A stretch of DNA of 64,000 bases from Heracleum sosnowskyi (Eukaryota; Streptophyta; Magnoliopsida; Apiales; Apiaceae): NCBI GenBank assembly GCA_030848705.1, contig CM061236.1, positions 61,151,481 to 61,215,480 of the forward strand, in the 5' to 3' direction. Under the pieces are notes generated by a model. That model searched no databases. It saw only the letters and a program-made list of their open reading frames with translations, and was not told where the DNA came from. A program made the translations under genes and the position numbers. Positions 22,579 through 35,288 of this stretch are shown piece by piece (within the stretch, counting starts at the first letter, position 1; each line of letters starts with the position of its first letter).

Positions 22579-23074
22579 TGTATTTCATTCCAACAAAGGT
22601 TCAAAAACTGTTATCTGGCAATTTTAACAAAGGCCTCTCCCCATTGTGTGACAATGGTTGAAACAATTGTTCCGGAAACCGTTATGAAGTTAAATTTGCA
22701 CAACTGATGATAATCCTTGTTTGTATGTCAATCCAACAATGGTTTAGAAACCGTTATCTGAATATTTTAACAAAGGTCACTCCACGTTGTGTGACAATGG
22801 TTGCGACAATTGTTTCAAAAACAGTTGTGAAGTTAAATTTGCACAACTGATGGTAACCCTCGTTTGTATTACAATCCAACAAAGGTTCATAAACTGTTAT
22901 TTGAATAATTTATCAAATGCGAGTTTCCGTTGTGGGACTAAGTTTGAGACAATTGTCGGTGAAACCATTGTGAAGCCCAATTTGCACAACGGGTGATAGC
23001 CGTTGTATGACGGAAAATTTCTCTCTCAGACAACGGTGGAGAAAGTGTTGTCTGATTCAGTTTTCCTTGTAGTG
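22579..23074. mobile_element. Right end of a second CACTA element with 143-bp repeats
   Basis: The end TTTTCCTTGTAGTG is the complement of CACTACAAGGAAAA. Just inside are three imperfect tandem units starting at 22579, 22722 and 22865 (step 143 bp). Each contains ATCCAACAAAGGTT, GTGTGACAATGGTTG, GAAACAATTGT and AATTTGCACAAC. The element's left end was not found and may have been lost or disrupted near the LTR remnant at 20692. Confidence 0.7.
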
Positions 23075-23992
23075 TTAAAATGTGTAGGTTATTTATTAAT
23101 TAAAAATAATTATAATAAGAGGACAATGGAAGAGAGGTACTGCTTGATCTATACAGCGAGAGTATAAGAACATGAATAATCAACAGAACTCAATGAACAT
23201 AGTTTGATGCATTTTTGGATTTTGGCTTATTACCGCGAAGCTACAATTAAAGCTGGGATTCTTCATTTAGCTGTCTCCCTGCACACCGAATTCGTGCGTG
23301 CGTGGGGATTATTAGGGATTCTTCTCTCACCCACAAGTGAGAAGTGAGAGAAGTTCATATATGTAGATACTTGCGGTAGTTGTATTATGTAGTAATGAAC
23401 TTAGCAGTCAGACTATTCAGTTTGATTTTAATTTAACTCTTGAAATATACGTGTACTATTTATTTTTAATATATTAATGTTTGTCGAATTTTCCCTCACC
23501 CAATCCCCGTATTTTTAGATTTGCCGAATTTTCCTTCCTAGCCGTGGAGTTTATTCATGTAGTACTCAAAATAATGAACAAAAATGTGAGAACTGCACGT
23601 TTGATCCGATTTGTGCCCAGGAATATTGAAGAAAAGGTCCTGCGTTTTCTGCTGGCTCGACCTTAAACTTAAGAAGGAAGTAAAAAGGGACCAAGATCGA
23701 CTAGAAACTCACAACAGCTGTGTAATCACGTGAAAATGACCTGATATCAGCTGAGAGTCCAAGTTCCAAGTATGAAGAGAGGTCTCATGCTGTTCTGCAA
23801 CAAAACCCTACTTGAAAGTTATCAAGTTGTTATACTCTTGTCACGAGGCATTAGACATGTAAAAATATCTATCGTATTTTCTCAAGGAACACCTCATGAT
23901 CTTTCTCACACCTAAAACAGATTTATCCTTTTCAAGTGCCACGTATCCTTTGTACACATATCATAACAAATTGAAAATATCAGGTTCTACAC
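23075..23992. other. Upstream region of the P450 gene
   Basis: No gene. A G-box CACGTG lies at 23727-23732. A 61-codon frame at 23481-23666 has no family features. Confidence 0.5.
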
Positions 23993-24105
23993 TGACGTCA
24001 CAAAGTGTGACCATATTCTGTTACACATAAATATTTACATTTTTCTACCTGGTACCTAGTCTAGTACCCCCATGCACCCATATATCATACATACTTGCTA
24101 TAAAT
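23993..24105 (+). promoter_or_regulatory. P450 core promoter
   Basis: A TATAAAT box at 24099-24105 lies about 70 bp before the ATG, and a palindromic TGACGTCA at 23993-24000 is a bZIP (TGA/CRE-type) site. Together with the G-box at 23727 this suggests stress- or hormone-responsive expression; that is inference from motifs only. Confidence 0.5.
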
Positions 24106-24174
24106 GTATGCTTCTACCCGATCAATAGATCACACACAACACTTGGCTTTTTCTTACTATAATTTCTCATAGTG

Positions 24175-26408
24175 ATGGATACATTAGTACTATTGCTCAT
24201 AACACTTACCCTGGTCTTCTTTGTTTTGTTTGCGAAATGGACATGGAGGGTTTGGAATTTGGTGTGGCTAACACCACGGAAAGTCGAAAAGTGCCTGAGG
24301 AAACAAGGGCTGAAAGGAAACTCCTACCGGTTCTTGTATGGAGATGTGAAACAAAACTCGGAGATGAATAAGAAAGCCATGTCGTGGCCTATGAATCTTT
24401 CAGATGATGTTGCGACTCGTGCCATACCCCTCATTCATCAAACGGTCCAAAAATATGGTAACATATATAATCCATTAAACTTCATTTGTGTTGCTATCTG
24501 TCCTGTTCATGTCCTTGTTTTGTCGTAATTCTTTCAAAAGGTTGTTCGGATTTGAGTAGTAGAGTTTGTGAAGTTTATAAAGGTGTTTCTCAACACACAA
24601 CTTTTTCAAATTACAAGTTACGAACTCACCATAATCGTGTCTTTATATAATCCAGTAATTTAGGTAAATATAGAGTGTGACTCTGGTCATATACGTTATT
24701 TCAAGTACTAAATTTACTAGTATAACAACTGATTGCTAGCTGATTCGTAGACTAAACTGGTTTATTGTGGAACCTAACTATATATAATTTTTTTTTATTT
24801 GCAGGGGAGAATAGTTTCATATGGTTTGGACCAACTCCTAGATTGTTGATTACAGATCCTGCACTCGTAAAACAAGTCTTAAACCAAACGTACAGATTCA
24901 AGAAGCTTCGACAAAACCCAATTGTAAGAATGTTTGCTAATGGGCTGGCAAGTATAGACGGGGATCAGTGGACTCAGCATAAGAAACTCCTCAACCCAGC
25001 TTTTCTCAGTCCCAAGTTAAAGGTATCGGTATTGATACCATATATACTCATTAATTATACAACTCTGCAGTAGAAACTTAGAACTGCTGTTTTATTACAA
25101 GTGTTTCGTTATTTTAATTTTTTAACTTGTTGTTTTAATTTCAGCTAATGCTACCAGTAATGTATATTAGTTGCATCGAGTTGGTGAGGAAATGGGAGAA
25201 ACTGATGGAGAAGAAGGATTGTTGTGAATTAGACGTTGCACCATATCTTAATACACTAACTAGCGACGTGATTTCACGTACAGCATTTGGAAGTAGCTAC
25301 GAGGAGGGAAGCCTGGTGTTTAAGCTTCAACGCCAACAAATTGAGCTTGTAAACAAGTCACTGCAATCAGTATACATTCCTGGATGGAGGTAATATTCAT
25401 CTGCTACATGACTCCTTCATGCAGTGGCTTTTAGTAGAAAAACAGAGAGGTGTAAGTGTAGTATTTCTGTTACGTTCTGCTTAACATGTTTTACATAATT
25501 ATAATATCAGGTTTGTACCAACAAAGAACAATAGGAGGATGAAGGAGTTAAGTAGCAAGATACAATCCTCCTTGAAAAACATTATTGAGAAAAAGACCAA
25601 GGCAATGAAGGCAGGAGAGAGTCGTGCGGATGACTTGCTGGGCATCTTATTGGAATCCATTTCCAAAGAGCAATGCAAAAATGGATCAAAAAATGTTCCA
25701 ATAAGCCTCGATGATGTGATAGGCGAATGTAAGCTATTCTACTTTGCTGGACAAGAAACCACATCAAATTTGCTTGTCTGGACCTTAGTTTTACTCAGCA
25801 TTCATCAAAACTGGCAAACTCGTGCCAGAAATGAGATTCTTCAAGTAATAGGCAATCAAGGGAAACCCAATTTTGATCATCTTAGCCATCTCAAAGTTGT
25901 AAGTATTATCAATATATCACATTTACTCAAAATTCAGATGTGATCATTTTATTTAATATGTTAAAATAATTATCTGCAGGTTTCCATGATTATAAATGAG
26001 GTACTAAGGTTATATCCTCCAGCACATACACTGACTAGGAAGGTACACGAGGATACTACTTTAGGCGACATAACATTATCTTCTGGAGTTGAAGTTTCTC
26101 TGCCTGTCTTGCTAATACATTCCGATACAAAAGTCTGGGGCGCAGACGCCAAAGAGTTTAACCCAGAAAGATTTGTGGACGGTGTGTTTAAGGCAACAAA
26201 TAATAATCAGGCAGCCTACTGCCCATTCGGAATGGGACCGCGAACTTGCATTGGACAAAACTTTGCAACACTGGAAGCTAAACTAGCTCTTGCTACCATT
26301 TTACAACACTTCTCCTTTGAGCTTTCGCCATCCTATACGCATGCCCCTGCTACATTGATAACTCTTCAACCACAACACGGGGCTAAGTTGATTATACGCA
26401 AGGTTTAG
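24175..26408 (+). CDS. Cytochrome P450, CYP72A-type, five exons, 520 aa
   Basis: Exons are 24175-24457, 24805-25022, 25145-25389, 25511-25898 and 25980-26408. All introns are GT-AG and the frame is unbroken. An N-terminal membrane anchor (residues about 3-22) targets the ER. Landmarks are the I-helix oxygen-binding FAGQETT (327-333), the ExxR pair E385-R388, the PERF box (440-443) and the heme loop PFGMGPRTCIG with ligand Cys468. Exon number, the KYG/ENSF junction and the WVW-like N-terminus suit clan 72, family CYP72A. Members hydroxylate terpenoids, gibberellins or secoiridoids; the substrate cannot be read from sequence. The start follows the TATA box and sits just before the anchor. No defect is seen. 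Confidence 0.95.
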
Positions 26409-26848
26409 ATATATGAACAACAGTTGATCACATCGAGAACTGATTAAATTTGTTGTGTTAATCAGTTCAGCCTTGTATGTACACCTGATGAAAAATGCTA
26501 GAAGCACAAAATTTGTTCCCAAAATTCTTCTCAAATACACATGTCAATTTCTGATTCGTTGTAATAATAAGTGGACCTCCTGCATTCACACCAACAACAC
26601 CAATCAAAACATTCCAAATTGCCATGTCATTTGGTAACAAATTTTTGTACCAAATTTTGTGCCTCTAGCACTACTCATGATTTTTACATGAACTTGAGTA
26701 TCACTTTCGGTCAGTGTCAACTGTCAATCTAGCTAGCCTAAGCTTTTACATCTAGAAGAAGGGACAAGATCTCGAGTTCGTAATATCACAATCATATCAT
26801 ACCTAATAAAGATAGCTACTCCATTTAATTGTATCATGAAGCATAGAC
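26409..26848. other. P450 3' flank
   Basis: Presumed 3' UTR and terminator region. No gene seen. Confidence 0.5.
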
Positions 26849-27298
26849 CCGACAATTTTATACACGACACGAAACGACACAAAAATTTAGTGTTTGTGTT
26901 TGCATTTTAAGTACACGACACGAAAATACACGAACACGAAAGTACACGACCCCGATTTAGTGTCGTTTTTGGATTTACCCTTCAAGTACACGACACGACA
27001 CGAAGTACACGACATAAATAAATATATAAATAATTAAAAAAATATATTATATATATAGTATAAATATTAATTGATATTACACGAAAGTAATGTGAACTTT
27101 AAGAAATTTCGTGTAAACATTCGTGTTTTCGTTGCTATTCGTGTTTATTTCGTTTCATTTAGTTTCGTGTACACGAATGGTACACGAAAAAATTCAGGTA
27201 TCTCGTGTCGTGTCGTGTCAAGTCGTGTATCACTCGTGTCGTATTCGTGTAACAGTTTCAGGTACACGATTTGAATTCGTGTCGTTTTCGTGTATAGC
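26849..27298. mobile_element. MITE-like element with dense ACACGA repeats
   Basis: The left half repeats TACACGACACGAAA and the right half repeats its complement (TTTCGTGT, CGTGTCGTGTC), so the whole forms a large imperfect inverted repeat of about 440 bp. This resembles hAT-type MITEs with subterminal repeats. No coding frame. The right end runs straight into the LTR of element A at 27299, which may have truncated it. Confidence 0.55.
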
Positions 27299-28413
27299 TG
27301 TTAGGTCCAAAGTATCGTAAAAGGGGGGGGGGGTTGAATACGATACTCACAAATAATTTAATTTCGTTCACGGATAATTCATTCAGTTCTATAACGAAAT
27401 CAAACACACCAAACCAAATCAAGTTTCGGGGAATATATCTTTTTATAAATATAAACCTCGAGGGGTGCTACAATTTCTAATCCGTAGATTAGCTTCAATG
27501 AGTTCTAGGTTATACACAATCAAAACTTTGATAGATTTCAAGCAGAATTAATTTCTCTGGTATTTTCTCTCTGGCTCGATCTCTCTCTCAGTTATTGCTT
27601 CTGTGTGAAATAACTTTGACTGAAGAAGACACACTTCCTCTGTTGTAATTGTAGTCTTAGTTTTAGAAAACTATCGAACCTTAATTGTTAAAACAATCTT
27701 GGTCGTCCAATTCTCATCAACCTGTCCAACAAAACAAACTTTTCACCTGCTCCCATATTTGAAAACTATCGAATGAATAAATGAATTTACCATTCGATAG
27801 TTTTTAAATAAAAACTATCGAAAAGTAAATTCCTTTACTTTAGTTTTCAAATGGTTTTCTTAAATCCCATTCGATAGTTTTCTAAATAGAAAAACTATCG
27901 AATCCTTTTCTTGTCCTTGATCTTTTAGAAAAGCTTCTGAGCTTTAGGGTGTTTCAGTTTTAGACTGTATCAATTTCTTCTGAGACGAAAAAACACCTTG
28001 ATCTTTTAAGTGCCGTCACCTAGTACAACTGGTCTGGTTCACAGATGAATAATCACTTGATCAATTCTTCTTTTATGTCTTCAATTCAATGCTTCTGATA
28101 AGTCCTTTGTCGTTCTGGTTGCTTCGTTTAAATCACTGGAGTCCCGTGGTACTTAACCCTAAATCATTCACATACTTCTGTCGTCTTGAATGTCTTGTTT
28201 CTTTTGCTGTCACTGAGGCTTGAACATTTTCATGAACTTCTTTCCGTGACCTGTTTACGGACTTCAAGAATACATAACATATTTTGATTTTTTGAGTTTA
28301 CCTTTTCTTATTTGATTCTGGATTCCTGTGCTTCTGTTAATACTATTGTCTGTCTTGTCCTTTGTTGAGTTGTAGTTATCTCTTTTACATCTTATGTTAC
28401 ATTATGCTTTACA
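27299..28413 (-). repeat. 3' LTR of element A
   Basis: 1,115 bp. Read on the minus strand it starts TGTAAAGCAT after the polypurine tract and ends ...ATACTTTGGACCTAACA after a C-run, the same arrangement as the LTR ends of B and D. Six copies of AACTATCGA or its complement lie at about 27665-27905, the motif repeated again in A's post-pol spacer. Confidence 0.85.
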
Positions 28414-28647
28414 ATCTCCCCCTATTTGATTGGATAGAGTTCGACAAGCAAATACTTCGAGGATAACTCAACTAACTAAGGAAACATAAAACTACTTAAA
28501 GTAAGACAACGTAATAATATTAAATGCATTCTGGATCAGATATATATACATTTCCAGATTTCATAAATCAAAAAACAATAAAACTTTATACAATGAAGTT
28601 GCTCCTCTAGTCTGAGCTGATAGTTCTTTTGATCTTTGCTTCAATCT

Positions 28648-30435
28648 TCAGTCCATTCCGATCTCACCTTCCTCAATCATTGGATCGGAGTTAACAGCTT
28701 GATAATCAATCATTGATAGATAGTGCAGTGGTTCTCCAGGTTTAAGGATTGCTCCTTGGATGTGTCTTCCAATATATTCAACCTCTTGACCCACTCCAGC
28801 CCATAACCATGCAATGTTAACATCTTCCTTGTTTAGCTTTGGCATGTTTGGTAATCTGTTATGCACTTCCAATCCTCTTTCCACTCTTTTCCTATAGTAA
28901 GGAACATTCTCCATTAGAAATCTTCTAAGAGTGTCTGCTGCTTTGTCCTTCTCCGTTGATGTGAATCCAGTGGATCTAAGATACTTCTCAACTGATATTA
29001 GATAGTTGCTTGGATAGTCTCTCAGTTTGTCCTCAGCCAAATAGCAGATTCTGAACAAGTCATTCGACATGAATCTAATCATTGGAGGATCTTCAGTAAT
29101 CTCTAGACCGAATTTCATCAAGATTTCCTTAACATGCTCACGGAGCAGTTCATTTAGTCTTGTAGTTCTTTGGATCTTGATGAGTATCACCTGCAGTTCT
29201 GCGTATGTTCTATGTTCTAAAAACTTAGTGGAAATCACAAATGTACCTTTCTCAAGAAAATTGATCAGGATGTTCCAGGCTCCATTTGCTTTAACCCCAG
29301 CTTTCAGAAAGATCATAGTATTCCTCAGTGCAGTGGAGTAAACATGATCATCAGGATTTTCACTTCTTATGTTCTGAATTATGACTTCCACCTCTGCATT
29401 GTCGTTGACTTCTAATCCGTCTTCAACTCCACAAAAGGTTTTATAAGCCATCTCCCATTCACTTCCATGCTTGCTTGCCAAATCCATCATCTTTTTCTTC
29501 CTTACTTCAGCTTGCACCTTGGATCTTTTTAGCTTCTCAATCCTTAGAACTGTTTGGTGTCTTTCTTTCTCAGCGTGCCTGGCATCTATTGCAGCTCTTT
29601 GAGCTCTCATTGCTTCCAAGGCAGCTTCTTCTTCTTGTGATAGAGGATTTGCTTCTTCTTCCATAATATCCTCCCAGATTGGATGTTCAATGGGCTCTGG
29701 ATAATATGGCTCATGCTCCTCCTGAATTGGTTGCTCTTGCATGACCTCAAATACCTCTTCACTCTTCTCTTCTTCTTGTACAAGTTCTTCTATCCAGTAC
29801 TGTCTTATCGGAATAGCTTCAACCGTTTCCCAAACTCCCCATCCATCCTTACTTTTCTCCCCATCTCCAACTTTCTCCCTCTTAGTTGAGGAATCCTCGA
29901 CAAAAGCATCCTCAGCATAAAAGGCAGTAGAAGGATCAGGTTGTTGTTGTGAAGGTCCGGGTTGTCCAGTTTGTTGGTTCTTCAGCATAGTCCAGATTGA
30001 CTGTACTCCGTCACATTGATTTTCCATGAAATCCAATAGATCCTTATTCATCTGTTGTATAGAAGCCAGCTTCAGGTCAATGTTATCCAATCTGGAGTTG
30101 GTAGTCTTCTCAATCTTGTCCAGTCTCTGGTTCAGCTTAGACTCCACTCTAGAAAGGGTGTTCATTGCATCTTTTACCCTAGCTTGACCATCCCGGATAA
30201 CCAGAACGTCCTCTTTCAAAGCTTCTTGTCCGTGTGACAAAGCATCTACTTCATTCATGAATCCATCTTTAAGTTCCTTGACGTCTGTCCTCAACTCGAT
30301 CAGTTCCTCCAATGCTTCCTTCTTTAAGGAGTCCACTGCCTGCTTCGTACCTGTTATAGTGTCAGATGCACTGCCAATGACCCTGAATGTTCTTCTGGAA
30401 TCAGCTGCAGCCAAGTCAACCTTCTCTTGAATAGT
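28648..30435 (-). pseudogene. Element A post-pol ORF, C-terminal part
   Basis: About 595 codons without a stop, ending at 28648. The N-terminal part is a long coiled coil (SRVESKLNQRLDKIEK and similar). The middle is Glu/Pro-rich (EEEANPLSQEEEAALEAM), and the C-terminal 250 residues look folded and helical. Sirevirus elements often carry such an env-like ORF after pol, but I see no signal peptide or clear membrane segment here. Its N-terminal part continues at 52497-54510; element B separates them at an ATAGT/ACAGT target site with the frame intact across the break. Role unknown. Confidence 0.8.
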
Positions 30436-31491
30436 TGTTGGGATTTATGGGTGATAGCATAGGAACAACTTAACTTTGTATATACTTAATTTTTAATTAA
30501 GTAGAACATACTGTCACAGCCAAAGTATGTTCTTGTAATCAGTATGCAATGTTATTTTAATTGTGTAATTTGGAAGAAGTTCACTTTCTGTGTTCAAGCC
30601 TCAAAGAACGCATATTAGATGACAACATGAATAAAGGTTACTGTCATAAGCATTGACAGTAAGATTACAAGAAGACAGAATGTTGCAAGTCAAGACAGCA
30701 TATTCACTCTGACAGTAACATTGGCGGAAGACTACGCGACATCAACTTTAGCCCTTGACAGCAAGTTTGGAAACCTCGACAGCACACTATGCGGGGAACT
30801 CCTACTGTCACCAAAAACACATTCCTGTGACAGCAAGCTTTGCGGCAAAAGTAACTGTCTCGAGAAAGATCCTTGTTCTAGGTATCTTTCTCAGTCAAAC
30901 CCCGTGACAGTTTCAATGTTCAAGAAACAGGCGTGTTGCAGTATCCCTAAGCTGCACCAAGTCTGCAAGACTACGACAGAAGCTTCAAGCACTGCAAACA
31001 AAAGCGAATCAATTCAAGAGCAAGGTCAAGTCTCTATTTGCTGAATTGTTTTAGCTAGAAATAGAATGAATCTAGGTCGCTTTCTTTGTAATGTATATCT
31101 GACATTGTTAGCAATTTAGGAAAGTCACATGGGTAGACACTTTGTAAGAAGCTGCCACTTGATAATGACAACAGCTTCACAGACCCGTGCTGATAGTGAT
31201 AGGATTAGTTTTATACTTAGACTATCAATTCATTCTAGACAGGTAACGAAGACAAGCAAGTGTCTTGGAGAAAAATGAAGCTCAAGAATTCTCTCTTGAG
31301 GTTGTAGCAACACTTTGCAAAATAAATAAAACATTTATTTTGTGAATCCTGTCTTCTCTACTATACTGTTTGTGAATGCATACGTATTATTGATAACATT
31401 AAATCTTAGTTTTAGTTGTTGAAACTGAGATTGAATTTTATCAGTATTGCATTCATCCCCCCCCCCCTTCTGCAATACACAAGGACCAACA
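30436..31491 (+). repeat. 5' LTR of element B
   Basis: 1,056 bp, TGTTGG ... CCAACA. It contains at least a dozen ACTGTC/GACAGT motifs between about 30505 and 30980. A C-run followed by TTCTGCAATACACAAGG precedes the end. A 107-codon frame inside it lacks an ATG and is repeated in the other LTR; it is not called as a gene. Confidence 0.95.
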
Positions 31492-31493
31492 AC

Positions 31494-31505
31494 TGGTATC
31501 AGAGC
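31494..31505 (+). other. Primer-binding site of element B
   Basis: TGGTATCAGAGC, complementary to the 3' end of initiator tRNA-Met, two bases after the 5' LTR, as in most plant Copia elements. Confidence 0.95.
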
Positions 31506-31542
31506 TTTCAGATTAACATACATATCTGAGATCCCGACGACA

Positions 31543-33717
31543 ATGTAGAAATCAAACAGTATCAAGATCCCAGCTTTTGATAAAAAGAACTACAACATTT
31601 GGAAAAGAAAAATCTTGTTGTTTATCAAAGTTGCGAATCCACTATACCCAGGTATACTTGAGAATGGTCCTTTCATACCAAGGAAGGAAATTGAAGCCAC
31701 AACAGTAAATGGTGAAATCATTCCTGCACATTGGGTTCCCAAAGATCCCTCGGAATTTTTGGAAACTGAGAAGGAGAAAATGGTGCTAGATGATCACTTG
31801 CAACTCATCTTGCTCGATTCTCTCACGTTGGATAAAGCCATGTGTGGAAGTGTGATAAGCTGCACATCAGCCAAGGAGATGTGGATCAGGTTAGCCTTAC
31901 TCTGTGAAGGAAGTGAAGAAGTTAAAGGCAACCAAAGGCAAATACTTATATCTCAATATGAGGCATTCATGGCCAAGCCTGGTGAAGACTTAACCTCCAT
32001 GTTCGAAAGGTTCAGTAAGCTCTTAACTGAACTGCAGATACATGGCAAGTACTATGACAGAAAAGAATTGAATGTCAAGTTCTTGCTCACACTACCTGAT
32101 CATCTTGAACACAAGACAACAGCCATACGAGAAGGAAGAGATCTCAACAATATAACCTTTGAGACACTTTATGGCATTCTGAAATCTTATGAACTTGAAC
32201 TCTTTCAAAAGAGAGCCATACAAAGTGGAACAAGGAACAAGATGGCTAACATGTCAAGTGCCCTAGTAGCACAGATGCCAAGAATCACAGAACCTAGTGA
32301 AGCACTACAAATCACTCAACCAACCCCTGTACAATCCTTGAAGATAGAAGAGGTTGTTGAAGATGATGAGAAAGTAGTACTACAGCTCAAGGATGTGGAA
32401 GATGAAGACTTCTACACTATGGAGGAACTGGAAAGCATGGACAATCCTACTATGGCTTACATGGCCAAAAAGTTTAAGAACTTTAGGTTCAAGAAGGATA
32501 GGTCATTCAGGCCCCAAGGCCAAGCATCCAAGTTCACCAAGGGAAGCTCATCAAAGGCTGCTGTGGGAAGCTCATTCAAAGGAGGATACAAGACTGGATT
32601 TGTGGATAGATCTAAATTCAAGTGTTACAACTATGGTGAACCTGGTCATTTTGCTACTGAGTGCAAAAGACCCAAACAGGTTCAGAGATTTGAGAAAGGA
32701 ACTGGTGGATACTCTAAGAAGAATCAAGGTAGAGCCTATGTGGCTGAAGGAAAGTGTTGGGATGAGTCTGATGATGAAGATGAAGAAGAATATGTCAACC
32801 TAGCTCTCATGGCTAGCACTGATGAAGTAACATCAACATCTTCAAGTCAGGTACCTTCACTTGTCTTACTTGATATGTCCATTGATGAGTATAAGAAAAC
32901 CATTAAAGACTTAAGTGCTGAAATGTTCAATGTCTATACTAGCTTATCTGCTGCCAATGAGGAGATCACTAGGCTGAGTAAGCTATATGAAACACTAAAG
33001 TCTGAAAATGAATCTCTTGTTCTCAAAACCAGTTCACTAGACCCTTTAGCTCCGGAGAATGCTAAACTTAAAAATGAATTGAAATGTGCTAAAGAGGTTG
33101 AGGAATTCCTGAGAAATGAGATTGCTGAAAATGAATTTAAAATCAAGGCTTATAAAAACTCATCTAAGATAGTTCAGGATTACAATGATAAGCATACAGA
33201 AAATCAGTCAGTTGGTATAGGTTTTTCATATGGTAGAAGACCTGGAAAGGAAACTGTGATTCAAGATTGTTCTGGAAATGCTGCTGTCAAACCCACCATT
33301 CTCAAGAAAGTTAAAACTCCCATTTTCAAATCTGCAGAAATTGAGTTTGATGAAGAAGCCATGCTCATCAAACAAGAAATTCTTGATGAGGATGAAGGTG
33401 TTGACAGGACATTCAAGGATGGAAAGGATACTGTCACAATCCCCAAGACAGTAAACTTACCAAGAAATCAGACAACAAGTTCAAAAGATGCTGTCACAAT
33501 TGGCAAGACAGAATATTCCAAAGATACTGTCAAGAACGGTTCCAAGACAGTAACTTTAAAACCTTCTGTCAAGACAGTAGGAATAAAAGATACTGTCAAG
33601 GAAAGTTCGACAACAACTTCTGAACATACTGTCAATCCAGTAACTCCCAAGTCTAAGAATAGGAATGGAAAGGTAGGAGTCAACAAAGGAAATGGATACA
33701 CTAATGTTGGAGGTGCT
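31543..33717 (+). pseudogene. Element B gag, N-terminal part (split by element C)
   Basis: The frame's ATG at 31543 is followed at once by TAG (31546-31548), then runs open for about 720 codons. It holds the Copia gag domain (AFDKKNYNIWKRKI, ELQIHGKYYDRKELNVKFL), a zinc knuckle near residue 360 (CYNYGEPGHFATEC) whose second Cys position reads Tyr, an acidic stretch (DESDDEDEEEYVNLALMAS) and a coiled coil. From 33427 to 33640 it repeats DTV/KTV, encoded by the same ACTGTC motif found in the LTR. Element C interrupts at 33718. The remaining part lies at 41256-41699. Confidence 0.9.
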
Positions 33718-35288
33718 TGTTCACACAATATCACGCAAGTATACGCGGTCACAAGTAATATAAGAATAAGTAGAGTTCGTTCCCACAGAGACTGCTATGG
33801 TTATTATAGTTATGCACTTATGCAACAATGTATGGCTATCGTTCAATGCTAAGACAAGTATCAAATTGTGTTTTGATTAACTAAATTAACTAAACAAATT
33901 ATCAAGACTATATTAAACTAAAGATTGCTGATATATTACTTATGAGAATAAAACATGGGATCCTAACTTCATTAAATACTTCATTCAGAGTCTTTTGTCT
34001 TTAATCAATGCATGTGACGGTTGTGACAACTAATCGGATAACACGAAATCAGTACACGCTACCTTTCAGTATACGTATACCAAACCACTCAAACATCCAC
34101 AAAAGAGATAGAAGTTAAGCAGACACCAATTATGCTTAGACCCTATATGTCTATAAGATTTGAAAACATAACGGTTTAACGAGCAAGTTATCCATTCAGA
34201 TTACATAGGGCAGGTAAGATGGTTAAAATTACCTACGAATCATGCATGACAAACATACACAAACCTATGCTAGCATGGCAAGTTCTAAACCTCTATATCC
34301 ACTTTCGCATTCAATAGAGATTAACAAAACAACTTAGATGTTCGCGACGCATCCAAGAAGAATAAGCACAACCAAACTAGGATATCAATAAGTCATCACA
34401 CACAAATCTTTAAAACAATCAACTACTAAATTCCATAGATAAATCCGCTAGGACCCCATGACAACGATTAGTTCATGATCGAACTTTTCATCGTCACGGG
34501 GTTTGATGAAAGCATGATGAAAAACAAGAAATCAATGATGTAAATATGAATAAGAGTTAAAGGTTTAGAGGACAAATCTGGAAGCATCCAAAAGTTACAC
34601 CAAAATTGAAGAATACAAGAAAAAACTATGTCTAGATCTCCTCGTAGTCACGTTCTTCGTTCTTGGCTCCTCGATCTTGTGCTCCAATATTGAATCTGAT
34701 CTCTGGTGTATTGTGATGTATTGTGATGTGTTGATTATGTCCCCCCAAGGTGTGTATTTATAGCTCCAAGTTGTCCCTCTTCCAAGCAATTGCCGTTTTT
34801 GAATTAGAATAGAATTACGGCAATTTCCGTCTTTGAATGCAATAAGAATTGCATATTCCATGTTTACAACTGATTCTGGAAGTTTCTGGCCGCCCCAAGC
34901 AATTACCATATTGATTAGAAGTCGAATTTGTGAAACTTTCCTAATTAAAATCGAATTCTGGCAATTTCTGGCGGTTCTGACTTCCTGGGCGGCCGCGCAG
35001 AATTCCAGTACAATTCCTGGGCGCCCGCGCAGAACCTTATAGAAAATGTTGTCCTCTTCGCGTGAGCTGTAAGATCGTCAGAATCGGACTTGTAGAACTC
35101 CAGATATGGCCAAAACAGTGAAGACTACGCAACCTACCCGGAAAATCCGAATTTTAATCAAATTAACCTCCAACTCTTGGTTCTGCAAAACTTAATGAAA
35201 ACACATTAAACACACCACATACTTCAGTTCAAGTCATCAATTTAAGCCGATATGAAGCGTTCCAAGTGGATTAAAAATCCACTTATCA
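33718..35288 (-). repeat. 3' LTR of element C (left copy)
   Basis: TGTTCACACAATATC ... GTGGATTAAAAATCCACTTATCA when read on the plus strand. CTGGGCGGCCGCGCAGAA and CTGGGCGCCCGCGCAGAA occur 30 bp apart near 34985-35035. Adjacent internal sequence has the complement of a G-rich polypurine tract (TTTGGGGGTG). Confidence 0.95.

Noticed and set aside
30721..31044. 107-codon frame in the LTR of element B, with a 109-codon counterpart at 51728-52057
   Set aside because: It has no ATG, and the two copies are simply the two LTRs. It is composed largely of translated ACTGTC/GACAGT motifs.
34595..34909. Minus-strand 104-codon frame, repeated exactly at 40557-40871
   Set aside because: Both lie in the LTRs of element C; the identity reflects the LTR pair, not a conserved gene.
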